From positions 29,008,309 through 29,072,308 of the forward strand of contig OZ038398.1 in assembly GCA_964036045.1 (NCBI GenBank): 64,000 nucleotides of DNA. Reading direction: 5' to 3'. The first letter of the stretch is position 1, and the number at the start of each line of letters is the position of its first letter. This document shows, piece by piece, positions 28,411-43,100 of this stretch. A program made the translations under genes and the position numbers. Under the pieces are notes generated by a model, which did no database searches, was not told where the DNA came from, and worked only from the letters and a program-made list of their open reading frames with translations. Origin of the DNA: Eutreptiella sp. 'Long Island Sound 2002'. Lineage: Eukaryota; Euglenozoa; Euglenophyceae; Eutreptiales; Eutreptiaceae.

Positions 28411-31400
28411 CCATGGGGACAGCAATGGGGACATCAATGGGGGCATCCATGGGGACATCCATGGGGACATCGATGGGGACATCAATGGGGACATCAATGG
28501 GGACATCAATGGGGACATCCATGGGGACATCCATGGGGACATCCATGGGGACATCAATGGGGACATCCATGGGGACATCAATGGGGACATCCATGGGGAC
28601 ATCCATGGGGACATCCATGGGGACATCAATGGGGACATCCATGGGGACATCCATGGGAACATCAATGGGGACATCAATGGGGACATCCATGGGGACTTCC
28701 ATGGGGACATCCATGGGGACATCCATGGGGACATCAATGGGGACATCCATGGGGACATCAATGGGGACATCAATGGGGACATCCATGGGGACATCCATGG
28801 GGACATCCATGGGGACAGCAATGGGGACATCAATGGGGGCATCCATGGGGACATCAATGGGGACATCAATGGGGACATCCATGGGGACATCAATGGGGAC
28901 ATCCATGGGGACATCAATGGGGACATCCATGGGGACATCAATGGGGACATCCATGGGGACAGCAATGGGGACATCAATGGGGGCATCCATGGGGACTTCC
29001 ATGGGGACATCCATGGGGACTTCCATGGGGACATCCATGGGGACATCCATGGGGACAGCAATGGGGGCATCCATCGGGACATCAATGGGGACATCAATGG
29101 GGACATCCATGGGGACATCCATGGGGACATCAATGGGAACATCCATGGGGACATCAATGGGGACATCAATGGGGACATCAATGGGGACATCCATGGGGAC
29201 ATCAATGGGGACATCAATGGGGACATCCATGGGGACATCCATGGGGACATCCATGGGGACATCCATGGGGACATCAATGGGGACATCAATGGGGACATCC
29301 ATGGGGACATCAATGGGGACATCCATGGGGACAGCAATGGGGACATCAATGGGGGCATCCATGGGGACTTCCATGGGGACATCCATGGGGACATCCATGG
29401 GGACAGCAATGGGGGCATCCATGGGGACATCAATGGGGACATCAATGGGGACATCCATGGGGACATCCATGGGGACATCCATGGGGACATCAACGGGGAC
29501 ATCCATGGGGACATCAATGGGGACATCAATGGGGACATCCATGGGGACATCCATGGGGACATCCATGGGGACGTCCATGGGGACATCCATGGGGACATCA
29601 ACGGGGGCATCCATGGGGACATCCATGGGGACATCAATGGAAACATCAATGGGGACATCCATGGGGACATCAATGGGGACATCCATGGGGACATCCATGG
29701 GGACATCCATGGGGACATCCATGGGGACATCCATGGGGACATCCATGGGGACATCCATGGGGACATCAATGGGGACATCCATGGGGACATCAACGGGGAC
29801 ATCAATGGGGACATCCATGGGGACATCAATGGGGACATCCATGGGGACATCCATGGGGACATCCATGGGGACGTCCATGGGGACATCCATGGGGACATCA
29901 ACGGGGGCATCCATGGGGACATCCATGGGGACATCAATGGGGACATCAATGGGGACATCCATGGGGACATCAATGGGGACATCCATGGGGACATCCATGG
30001 GGACATCCATGGGGACATCCATGGGGACATCCATGGGGACATCCATGGGGACATCCATGGGGACATCAATGGGGACATCCATGGGGACATCAATGGGGAC
30101 ATCAATGGGGACATCCATGGGGACATCCATGGGGACATCCATGGGGACATCAATGGGGACATCAATGGGGACATCAATGGGGACATCCATGGGGACATCC
30201 ATGGGGACATCCATGGGGACATCCATGGGAACATCCATGGGGACATCAATGGGGACATCCATGGGGACATCCATGGGGACATCCATGGGGACATCCATGG
30301 GGACATCCATGGGGACATCCATGGGGACATCAATGGGGACATCAATGGGGACATCAATGGGGACATCAATGGGGACATCCATGGGGACATCCATGGGGAC
30401 ATCCATGGGGACATCAATGGGGACATCAATGGGGACATCAATGGGGACATCCATGGGGACATCAATGGGGACATCAATGGGGACATCCATGGGGACATCA
30501 ATGGGGACATCAATGGGGACATCCATGGGGACATCCATGGGGACATCCATGGGGACATCAATGGGGACATCAATGGGGACAGCAATGGGGACATCAATGG
30601 GGGCATCCATGGGGACATCAATGGAGACATCAATGGGGACATCTATGGGGACATCCATGGGGACATCCTTGGAGACATCCATGGGGACATCAATGGGGAC
30701 ATCCATGGGGACATCCATGGGGACATCCATGGGGACATCAATGGGGACATCCATGGGGACATCCATGGGAACATCCATGGGGACATCCATGGGGACATCC
30801 ATGGGGACATCCATGGGGACATCCATGGGGACATCAATGGGAACATCAATGGGGACATCCATGGGGACATCCATGGGGACATCCATGGGGACATCAATGG
30901 GGACATCCATGGGGACAGCAATGGGGACATCAATGGGGGCATCCATGGGGACATCCATGGGGACATCGATGGGGACATCAATGGGGACATCAATGGGGAC
31001 ATCAATGGGGACATCCATGGGGACATCCATGGGGACATCCATGGGGACATCAATGGGGACATCCATGGGGACATCAATGGGGACATCCATGGGGACATCC
31101 ATGGGGACATCCATGGGGACATCAATGGGGACATCCATGGGGACATCCATGGGAACATCAATGGGGACATCAATGGGGACATCCATGGGGACTTCCATGG
31201 GGACATCCATGGGGACATCCATGGGGACATCAATGGGGACATCCATGGGGACATCAATGGGGACATCAATGGGGACATCCATGGGGACATCCATGGGGAC
31301 ATCCATGGGGACAGCAATGGGGACATCAATGGGGGCATCCATGGGGACATCAATGGGGACATCAATGGGGACATCCATGGGGACATCAATGGGGACATCC

Positions 31401-33138
31401 ATGGGGACATCAATGGGGACATCCATGGGGACATCAATGGGGACATCCATGGGGACAGCAATGGGGACATCAATGGGGGCATCCATGGGGACTTCCATGG
31501 GGACATCCATGGGGACTTCCATGGGGACATCCATGGGGACATCCATGGGGACAGCAATGGGGGCATCCATCGGGACATCAATGGGGACATCAATGGGGAC
31601 ATCCATGGGGACATCCATGGGGACATCAATGGGAACATCCATGGGGACATCAATGGGGACATCAATGGGGACATCAATGGGGACATCCATGGGGACATCC
31701 ATGGGGACATCAATGGGGACATCCATGGGGACATCCATGGGGACATCCATGGGGACATCCATGGGGACATCAATGGGGACATCAATGGGGACATCCATGG
31801 GGACATCAATGGGGACATCCATGGGGACAGCAATGGGGACATCAATGGGGGCATCCATGGGGACTTCCATGGGGACATCCATGGGGACATCCATGGGGAC
31901 AGCAATGGGGGCATCCATGGGGACATCAATGGGGACATCAATGGGGACATCCATGGGGACATCCATGGGGACATCCATGGGGACATCAACGGGGACATCC
32001 ATGGGGACATCAATGGGGACATCAATGGGGACATCCATGGGGACATCCATGGGGACATCCATGGGGACGTCCATGGGGACATCCATGGGGACATCAACGG
32101 GGGCATCCATGGGGACATCCATGGGGACATCAATGGGGACATCAATGGGGACATCCATGGGGACATCAATGGGGACATCCATGGGGACATCCATGGGGAC
32201 ATCCATGGGGACATCCATGGGGACATCCATGGGGACATCCATGGGGACATCCATGGGGACATCAATGGGGACATCCATGGGGACATCAACGGGGACATCA
32301 ATGGGGACATCCATGGGGACATCAATGGGGACATCCATGGGGACATCCATGGGGACATCCATGGGGACGTCCATGGGGACATCCATGGGGACATCAACGG
32401 GGGCATCCATGGGGACATCCATGGGGACATCAATGGGGACATCAATGGGGACATCCATGGGGACATCAATGGGGACATCCATGGGGACATCCATGGGGAC
32501 ATCCATGGGGACATCCATGGGGACATCCATGGGGACATCCATGGGGACATCCATGGGGACATCAATGGGGACATCCATGGGGACATCAATGGGGACATCA
32601 ATGGGGACATCCATGGGGACATCCATGGGGACATCCATGGGGACATCAATGGGGACATCAATGGGGACATCAATGGGGACATCCATGGGGACATCCATGG
32701 GGACATCCATGGGGACATCCATGGGAACATCCATGGGGACATCAATGGGGACATCCATGGGGACATCCATGGGGACATCCATGGGGACATCCATGGGGAC
32801 ATCCATGGGGACATCCATGGGGACATCAATGGGGACATCAATGGGGACATCAATGGGGACATCAATGGGGACATCCATGGGGACATCCATGGGGACATCC
32901 ATGGGGACATCAATGGGGACATCAATGGGGACATCAATGGGGACATCCATGGGGACATCAATGGGGACATCAATGGGGACATCCATGGGGACATCAATGG
33001 GGACATCAATGGGGACATCCATGGGGACATCCATGGGGACATCCATGGGGACATCAATGGGGACATCAATGGGGACAGCAATGGGGACATCAATGGGGGC
33101 ATCCATGGGGACATCAATGGAGACATCAATGGGGACAT
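28411..33138 (+). repeat. Higher-order duplication, offset 2496 bp
   Basis: 28411-30642 recurs at 30907-33138, each ending with CTATGG. The offset is 2496 bp (208 units) at both ends, for example ACAGCAATGG at 28419/30915. The unit order (CCA versus CAA, plus CAGCAA, GGGGGC, ACGTCC and ATCAACGGGG markers) agrees nearly throughout. Visible differences include CAATGGAAAC near 29636, present only in the first copy, and an occasional CCA/CAA swap. This is one of the largest and best preserved duplications in the window and is probably recent. Confidence 0.92.
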
Positions 33139-35879
33139 CTATGGGGACATCCATGGGGACATCCTTGGAGACATCCATGGGGACATCAATGGGGACATCC
33201 ATGGGGACATCCATGGGGACATCCATGGGGACATCAATGGGGACATCCATGGGGACATCCATGGGAACATCCATGGGGACATCCATGGGGACATCCATGG
33301 GGACATCCATGGGGACATCCATGGAGACATCCATGGGAACATCAATGGGGACATCCATGGGGACATCCATGGGGACATCCATGGGGACATCAATGGGGAC
33401 ATCCATGGGGACATCAATGGGGACATCAATGGGGACATCAATGGGGACATCCATGGGGACATCAATGGGGACATCCATGGGGACATCCATGGGGACATCC
33501 ATGGGGACATCCATGGGGACATCAATGGGGACATCCATGGGGACATCCATGGGGACATCCATGGGGACATCCATGGGGACATCCATGGGGACATCAATGG
33601 GGACATCAATGGGGACATCCATGGGGACATCCATGGGGACATCCATGGGGACATCCATGGGGACGTCCATGGGGACATCCATGGGGACATCAACGGGGAC
33701 ATCCATGGGGACATCCATGGGGACATCCATGGGGACATCCATGGGGACATCAATGGGGACATCCATGGGGACATCAATGGGGACATCCATGGGGACATCC
33801 ATGGGGACATCCATGGGGACGTCCATGGGGACATCCATGGGGACATCCATGGGGACATCCATGGGGACATCCATGGGGACATCCATGGGGACGTCCATGG
33901 GGACATCCATGGGGACATCCATGGGGACATCCATGGGGACATCCATGGGGACATCCATGGGGACATCCATGGGGACATCCATGGGGACATCCGTGGGGAC
34001 ATCCATGGGGACATCCATGGGGACATCAATGGGGACATCCATGGGGACATCAATGGGGGCATCCATGGGGACATCAATGGGGACATCCATGGGGACATCC
34101 ATGGGGACATCCATGGGGACATCAATGGGGACATCCATGGGGACATCCATGGGGACATCTATGGGGACATCAATGGGGACATCAATGGGGCCATCCATGG
34201 GGGCATCAATGGGGACATCCATGGGGACATCCATGGGGACATCCATGGGGACATCCATGGGGACATCCATGGGGACATCAATGGGGACATCAATGGGGAC
34301 ATCAATGGGGACATCCATGGGGACATCAATGGGGACATCCATGGGGACATCCATGGGGACATCCATGGGGACATCCATGGGGACATCAATGGGGACATCC
34401 ATGGGGACATCCATGGGGACATCCATGGGGACATCCATGGGGACATCCATGGGGACATCAACGGGGACATCCATGGGGACATCCATGGGGACATCCATGG
34501 GGACATCCGTGGGGACATCCATGGGGACGTCCATGGGGACATCCATGGGGACATCCATGGGGACATCCATGGGGACATCCATGGGGACATCCATGGGGAC
34601 ATCCATGGGGACGTCCATGGGGACATCCATGGGGACATCCATGGGGACATCCATGGAAACATCCATGGGGACATCCATGGGGACATCCATGGGGACATCC
34701 ATGGGGACATCCATGGGGACATCCATGGGGACATCCATGGGGACATCCATGGGGACATCCATGGGGACATCAATGGGGCCATCCATGGGGACATCAATGG
34801 GGACATCCATGGGGACATCCATGGGGACATCCATGGGGACATCAATGGGGACATCCATGGGGACATCAATGGGGACATCTATGGGGCCATCCATGGGGAC
34901 ATCCATGGGGACATCTATGGGGACATCAATGGGGACATCAATGGGGCCATCCATGGGGGCATCAATGGGGCCATCCATGGGGACATCAATGGGGACATCC
35001 ATGGGGACATCCATGGGGGCATCAATGGGGGCATCCATGGGGACATCCATGGGGGCATCAATGGGGGCATCCATGGGGACATCCATGGGGACATCCATGG
35101 GGACATCCATGGGGACATCCATGGGGACATCCCTGGGGACATCCATGGGGACATCAATGGGGACATCCATGGGGACATCCATGGGGACATCCATGGGGAC
35201 ATCAATGGGGACATCCATGGGGACATCAATGGGGGCATCAATGGGGCCATCCATGGGGACATCCATGGGGACATCCATGGGGACATCAATGGGGACATCA
35301 ATGGGGACATCAATGGGGACATCTATGGGGCCATCCATGGGGACATCCATGGGGACATCTATGGGGACATCAATGGGGACATCAATGGGGACATCCATGG
35401 GGACATCCATGGGGACATCAATGGGGGCATCCATGGGGACATCAATGGGGCCATCCATGGGGGCATCAATGGGGCCATCCATGGGGACATCAATGGGGAC
35501 ATCCATGGGGACATCCATGGGGACATCCATGGGGACATCAATGGGGACATCCATGGGGACATCAATGGGGACATCAATGGGGACATCCATGGGGACATCC
35601 ATGGGGACATCCATGGGGACATCAATGGGGACATCCGTGGGGACATCAATGGGGACATCCATGGGGACATCAATGGGGACATCAATGGGGACATCCATGG
35701 GGACATCCATGGGGACATCCATGGGGACATCAATGGGGACATCAATGGGGACATCCATGGGGACATCAATGGGGACATCAATGGGGACATCCATGGGGAC
35801 ACCCATGGGGGCATCCATGGGGACATCCATGGGGACATCCATGGGGACATCCATGGGGACATCTATGGGGACATCCATG

Positions 35880-36970
35880 GGGACATCCATGGGGCCATCA
35901 ATGGGGACATCCGTGGGGACATCCATGGGGACATCCATGGGGACATCCATGGGGACATCAATGGGGACATCCATGGGGACATCCATGGGGACATCTATGG
36001 GGACATCCATGGGGACATCAATGGGGCCATCCATGGGGACATCCATGGGGACATCCATGGGGACATCCATGGGGACATCCATGGGGACATCAATGGGGAC
36101 ATCCGTGGGGACATCCATGGGGACATCCGTGGGGACATCCATGGGGACGTCAATGGGGACATCCATGGGGACATCCATGGGGACATCCATGGGGACGTCC
36201 ATGGGGACATCCATGGGGACATCAACGGGAACATCCATGGGGACATCCATGGGCACATCCATGGGGACATCAATGGGGACATCAATGGGGACATCCATGG
36301 GGACATCCATGGGGACATCCATGGGGACATCAATGGGGACATCCATGGGGACATCCATCGGGGACATCCATGGGGACATCAATGGGGACATCCATGGGGA
36401 CATCCATGGGGGCATCAATGGGGCCATCCATGGGGACATCCATGGGGACATCCATGGGGACATCCATGGGGACATCCATGGGGACATCAATGGGGACATC
36501 CATGGGGACATCAATGGGGATATCAATGGGGACATCCATGGGGACATCCATGGGGACATCCATGGGGACATCAATGGGGACATCCATGGGGACATCCATG
36601 GGGACATCCATGGGGACATCAATGGGGACATCAATGGGGACATCCATGGGGACATCAATGGGGACATTAATGGGGACATCCATGGGGACATCCATGGGGG
36701 CATCCATGGGGACATCCATGGGGACATCCATGGGGACATCCATGGAGACATCTATGGGGACATCCATGGGGACATCCATGGGGCCATCAATGGGGACATC
36801 CGTGGGGACATCCATGGGGACATCCATGGGGACATCCATGGGGACGTCAATGGGGACATCCATGGGGACATCCATGGGGACATCCATGGGGACGTCCATG
36901 GGGACATCCATGGGGACATCAACGGGAACATCCATGGGGACATCCATGGGCACATCCATGGGGACATCAA
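35880..36970 (+). repeat. Duplication across a phase break, offset 697 bp
   Basis: GACGTCAATGG (36146/36843), ATCAACGGGAAC (36221/36918) and CATGGGCACATCC (36248/36945) recur at 697 bp, which is 58 units plus one base. The extra base is the one-base insertion near 36359. Some upstream markers (CTATGG then GGGGCCATCAATGG) sit at 889 bp, so the first copy carries 16 additional units. Confidence 0.8.
36352..36364 (+). other. Phase break +1
   Basis: The unit CATCCATCGGGGA is 13 bases long; unit starts move from 4 to 5 modulo 12 here. It lies between the copies of the 697-bp duplication. Confidence 0.95.
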
Positions 36971-38884
36971 TGGGGACATCCATGGGGACGTCCATGGGGA
37001 CATCCATGGGGACATCCATGGGGACATCAATGGGGACATCAATGGGGACATCCATGGGGACATCAATGGGGACATCCATGGGGACATCAATGGGGACATC
37101 CATGGGGACATCCATGGGGACATCAATGGGGACATCCATGGGGACATCCATGGGGACATCCATGGGGACATCCATGGGGACATCCATGGGGACATCAATG
37201 GGGGCATCCATGGGGACATCAATGGGGACATCAATGGGGACATCCATGGGGACATCCATGGAGACATCCATGGGGACATCCATGGGGACATCTATGGGGA
37301 CATCCATGGGGACATCAATGGGGACATCAATGGGGACATCCATGGGGACATCCATGGGAACATCCGTGGGGACATCCATGGGGACATCAATGGGGACATC
37401 CATGGGGACGTCCATGGGGACATCCATGGGGACATCCATGGGAACATCCGTGGGGACATCCATGGGGACATCAATGGGGACATCCATGGGGACGTCCATG
37501 GGGACATCCATGGGGACATCCATGGGGACATCAATGGGGACATCAATGGGGACATCCATGGGGACATCAATGGGGACATCCATGGGGACAGCAATGGGGA
37601 CATCAATGGGGGCATCCATGGGGACATCCATGGGGACATCAATGGGGACATCCATGGGGACATCAATGGGGGCATCCATGGGGACATCAATGGGGACATC
37701 AATGGGGACATCCATGGGGACATTCATGGGGACATCCATGGGGACATCCATGGGGGCATCCATGGGGACATCCATGGGGACATCCATGGGGACATCCATG
37801 GGGACATCCATGGGGACATCCATGGGGACATCCATGGGGACATCAATGGGGACATCCATGGGGACATCCATGGGGACATCAATGGGGACATCAATGGGGA
37901 CATCAATGGGGACATCTATGGGGACATCCATGGGGACATCAATGGGGACATCCATGGGGACATCCATGGGGACATCCATGGGGACATCCATGGGGACATC
38001 CATGGGGACATCAATGGGGACATCCATGGGGACATCAATGGGGACATCCATGGGGACATCCATGGGGACATCCATGGGGACATCCATGGGGACATCCATG
38101 GGGACATCCATGGGGACATCCATGGGGACATCAATGGGGACATCAATGGGGACATCCATGGGGACATCCATGGGGACATCCATGGGGACATCAATGGGGA
38201 CATCAATGGGGACATCCATGGGGACATCCATGGGGACATCCATGGGGACATCCATGGGGACATCCATGGGGACATCAATGGGGACATCCATGGGGACATC
38301 AATGGGGACATCTATGGGGCCACCAATGGGGACATCCATGGGGACATCCATGGGGACATCTATGGGGACATCCATGGGGACATCAATGGGGACATCAATG
38401 GGGACATCCATGGGGACATCCATGGGGACATCCATGGGGACATCCATGGGGACATCCATGGGGACATCAATGGGGACATCCATGGGGACATCCATGGGGA
38501 CATCCATGGGGACATCCATGGGGACATCCATGGGGACATCCATGGGGACATCCATGGGGACATCAATGGGGACATCCATGGGGACATCCATGGGGACATC
38601 CATGGGGACATCAATGGGGACATCCATGGGGACATCCATGGGGACATCCATGGGGACATCCATGGGGACATCAATGGGGACATCCATGGGGACATCAATG
38701 GGGACATCCATGGGGACATCAATGGGGACATCCATGGGGACATCCATGGGGACATCCATGGGGACATCCATGGGGCCATCCATGGGGACATCCATGGGGA
38801 CATCCATGGGGACATCCATGGGGACATCCATGGGGACATCCATGGGGACATCCATGGGGACATCCATGGGGACATCCATGGGGA

Positions 38885-39316
38885 CATCTATGGGGACATC
38901 CATGGGGACATCAATGGGGACATCCATGGGGACATCCATGGGGACATCCATGGGGACATCCATGGGGACATCAATGGGGACATCCATGGGGACATCCATG
39001 GGGACATCCATGGGGACATCCATGGGGACATCCATGGGGACATCCATGGGGACATCCATGGGGACATCCATGGGGACATCCATGGGGACATCCATGGGGA
39101 CATCTATGGGGACATCCATGGGGACATCAATGGGGACATCCATGGGGACATCCATGGGGACATCCATGGGGACATCCATGGGGACATCAATGGGGACATC
39201 CATGGGGACATCCATGGGGACATCCATGGGGACATCCATGGGGACATCCATGGGGACATCCATGGGGACATCCATGGGGACATCCATGGGGACATCCATG
39301 GGGACATCCATGGGGA
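38885..39316 (+). repeat. Exact 216-bp tandem pair
   Basis: Two adjacent 18-unit blocks, 38885-39100 and 39101-39316, have the same unit order: one CTA unit, CCA, CAA, four CCA, CAA, ten CCA. A CTA unit begins a third block at 39317, which starts the same way (CCA, CAA, four CCA, CAA) and then diverges. This is the shortest clear higher-order period seen here. Confidence 0.93.
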
Positions 39317-40135
39317 CATCTATGGGGACATCCATGGGGACATCAATGGGGACATCCATGGGGACATCCATGGGGACATCCATGGGGACATCCATGGGGA
39401 CATCAATGGGGACATCAATGGAGACATCCATGGGGACATCCATGGGGACATCAATGGGGACATCCATGGGGACATCAATGGGGACATCAATGGGGACATC
39501 AATGGGGACATCAATGGGGACATCAATGGGGACATTCATGGGGACATCCATGGGGACATCCATGGGGACATCCATGGGGACATCAATGGGGACATCAATG
39601 GGGACATCAATGGGGACATCAATGGGGACATCAATGGGGACATTCATGGGGACATCAATGGGGACATCCATGGGGACATCAATGGGGACATCCATGGGGA
39701 CATCAATGGGGACATCAATGGGGACATCCATGGGGACATCAATGGGGACATCCATGGGGACATCCATGGGGACATCAATGGGGACATCAATGGGGACATC
39801 CATGGGGACATCCATGGGGACATCCATGGGGACATCAATGGGGACATCCATGGGGACATCCATGGGGACATCCATGGGGACATCAATGGGGACATCAATG
39901 GGGACATCAATGGGGACATCCATGGGGACATCCGTGGGGACATCCATGGGGACATCCATGGGGACATCAATGGGGACATCAATGGGGACATTCATGGGGA
40001 CATCCATGGGGGCATCCATGGGGAGATCCATGGGGACATCCATGGGGACATCAATGGGGACATCCATGGGGACATCCATGGGGACATCAATGGGGACATC
40101 AATGGGGACATCCATGGGGACATCCATGGGGACAT

Positions 40136-43100
40136 CTATGGGGATATCCATGGGGACATCAATGGGGACATCCATGGGGACATCCATGGGGACATCCATG
40201 GGGACATCCGTGGGGACATCCATGGGGACATCCATGGGGACATCCATGGGGACATCCATGGGGACATCCATGGGGACATCCATGGGGGCATCCATGGGGA
40301 CATCCATGGGGACATCCATGGGGACATCAATGGGGACATCCATGGGGACATCAAGGGGGACATCAATGGGGACATCCATGGGGACATCAATGGGGACATC
40401 CATGGGGACATCCATGGGGACATCCATGGGGACATCCATGGGGACATCAATGGGGACATCAATGGGGACATCAATGGGGACATCAATGGGGACATCCATG
40501 GGGACATCAATGGGGACATCCGTGGGGACATCCATGGGGACAGCAATGGGGACATCAATGGGGACATCCATGGGGACATCAATGGGGACATCCATGGGGA
40601 CATCCATGGGGACATCCATGGGGACATCCATGGGGACATCAATGGGGACATCCATGGGGACATCCATGGGGACATCCATGGGGACATCCATGGGGACATC
40701 CATGGGGACATCCATGGGGACATCCATGGGGACATCCATGGGGACATCCATGGGGACATCAATGGGGACATCAATGGGGACATCAATGGGGACATCCATG
40801 GGGACATCCATGGGGACATCCATGGGGACATCAATGGGGACATCCATGGGGACATCCATGGGGACATCCATGGGGACATCCATGGGGACATCCATGGGGA
40901 CATCAATGGGGACATCCATGGGGACATCCATGGGGACATCCATGGGGCCATCCATGGGGACATCCATGGGGACATCAATGGGGACATCAATGGGGACATC
41001 AATGGGGACATCCATGGGGACATCCATGGGGACATCCATGGGGACATCCATGGGGACATCCATGGGGACATCCAGGGGGACATCCATGGGGACATCCATG
41101 GGGACATCCATGGGGACATCCATGGGGACATCAATGGGGACATCCATGGGGACATCCATGGGGACATCAATGGGGACATCCATGGGGACATCAATGGGGA
41201 CATCAATGGGGACATCCATGGGGACATCCATGGGGACATCCATGGGGACATCCATGGGGACATCCATGGGGACATCCATGGGGACATCAATGGGGACATC
41301 CATGGGGACATCCATGGGGACATCCATGGGGACATCCATGGGGACATCCATGGGGACATCCATGGGGACATCCATGGGGACATCCATGGGGACATCCATG
41401 GGGACATCAATGGGGACATCAATGGGGACATCCATGGGGACATCCATGGGGACATCCATGGGGACATCAATGGGGACATCCATGGGGACATCCATGGGGA
41501 CATCCATGGGGACATCAATGGGGACATCCGTGGGGACATCCATGGGGACATCCATGGGGACATCAATGGGGACATCCATGGGGACATCCATGGGGACATC
41601 CATGGGGACATCAATGGGGACATCAATGGGGACATCCATGGGGACTTCCATGGGGACATCCATGGGGACATCCATGGCGACATCCATGGGGACATCCATG
41701 GGGACATCAATGGGGACATCCATGGGGACATCAATGGGGACATCCATGGGGACATCCATGGGGACATCCATGGGGACATCAATGGGGACATCCATGGGGA
41801 CATCCATGGGGACATCCATGGGGACAGCAATGGGGACATCCATGGGGACACCCATGGGGACATCTATGGGGACATCCATGGGGACATCCATGGGGACATC
41901 CATGGGGACATCCATGGGGACATCCATGGGGACATCCATGGGGACATCCATGGGGACATCCATGGGGACATCCATGGGGACACCCATGGGGACATCCATG
42001 GGGACATCCATGGGGACATCCATGGGGACATCCATGGGGACATCCATGGGGACATCAATGGGGACTTCCATGGGGACATCCATGGGGACTTCCATGGGGA
42101 CACCCATGGGGACATCCATGGGGACATCCTTGGGGACATCCATGGGGACATCCATGGGGACATCAATGGGGACATCAATGGGGACATCCATGGGGACATC
42201 AATGGGGACATCCATGGGGACATCCATGGGGACATCCGTGGGGACATCCATGGGGACATCCATGGGGACATCAATGGGGACATCCATGGGGACATCCATG
42301 GGGACATCCATGGGGACATCCATGGGGACATCCATGGGGACATCCATGGGGACATCCATGGGGACATCCATGGGGACATCCATGGGGACATCCATGGGGA
42401 CATCCATGGGGACATCCATGGGGACATCCATGGGGACATCCATGGGGACATCCATGGGGACATCAATGGGGACATCAATGGGGACATCCATGGGGACATC
42501 AATGGGGACATCCATGGGGACATCCATGGGGACATCCGTGGGGACATCAATGGGGACATCCATGGGGACATCCATGGGGACATCCATGGGGACATCCATG
42601 GGGACATCCATGGGGACATCCATGGGGACATCCATGGGGACATCCATGGGGACACCCATGGGGACATCCATGGGGACATCCATGGGGACATCAATGGGGA
42701 CATCCATGGGGACATCCATGGGGACATCCATGGGGACATCCATGGGGACATCCATGGGGACATCCATGGGGACATCCATGGGGACATCCATGGGGACATC
42801 AATGGGGACATCCATGGGGACATCCATGGGGACATCCCTGGGGACATCCATGGGGACATCCATGGGGACATCCATGGGGACATCAATGGGGACATCCATG
42901 GGGACATCCATGGGGACATCCATGGGGACATCAATGGGGACATCCATGGGGACATCCATGGGAACATCAATGGGGACATCCATGGGGACATCCATGGGGA
43001 CATCCATGGGGACATCCATGGGGACATCCATGGGGACATCCATGGGGACATCCATGGGGACATCCATGGGGACATCCATGGGGACATCAATGGGGACATC

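Larger units (their letters stand above)
15556..36360 (+). repeat. 12-bp satellite, right domain, part 1
   Basis: The array resumes at once after the island in the same orientation and stays in one phase (unit starts congruent to 4 modulo 12) for 20.8 kb. Variants characteristic of this side are CAGCAATGG, CATCAATTGGGAC, CATCGATGG and ACGTCCATGG. CTATGG variants (TAG on the minus strand) break the reverse MSPW frame at many places. This part contains the 936, 720, 1068 and 2496-bp duplications listed separately. No interruption by any gene or other repeat was seen. Confidence 0.99.

Noticed and set aside
15539-36751. 7,070-codon reverse open frame of DVPM/DVPI repeats
   Set aside because: Same artefact on the minus strand. 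The third reverse frame is closed simply because CAA units give TGA. The frame crosses the 36359 phase break and merely slips from one repeat reading to another.
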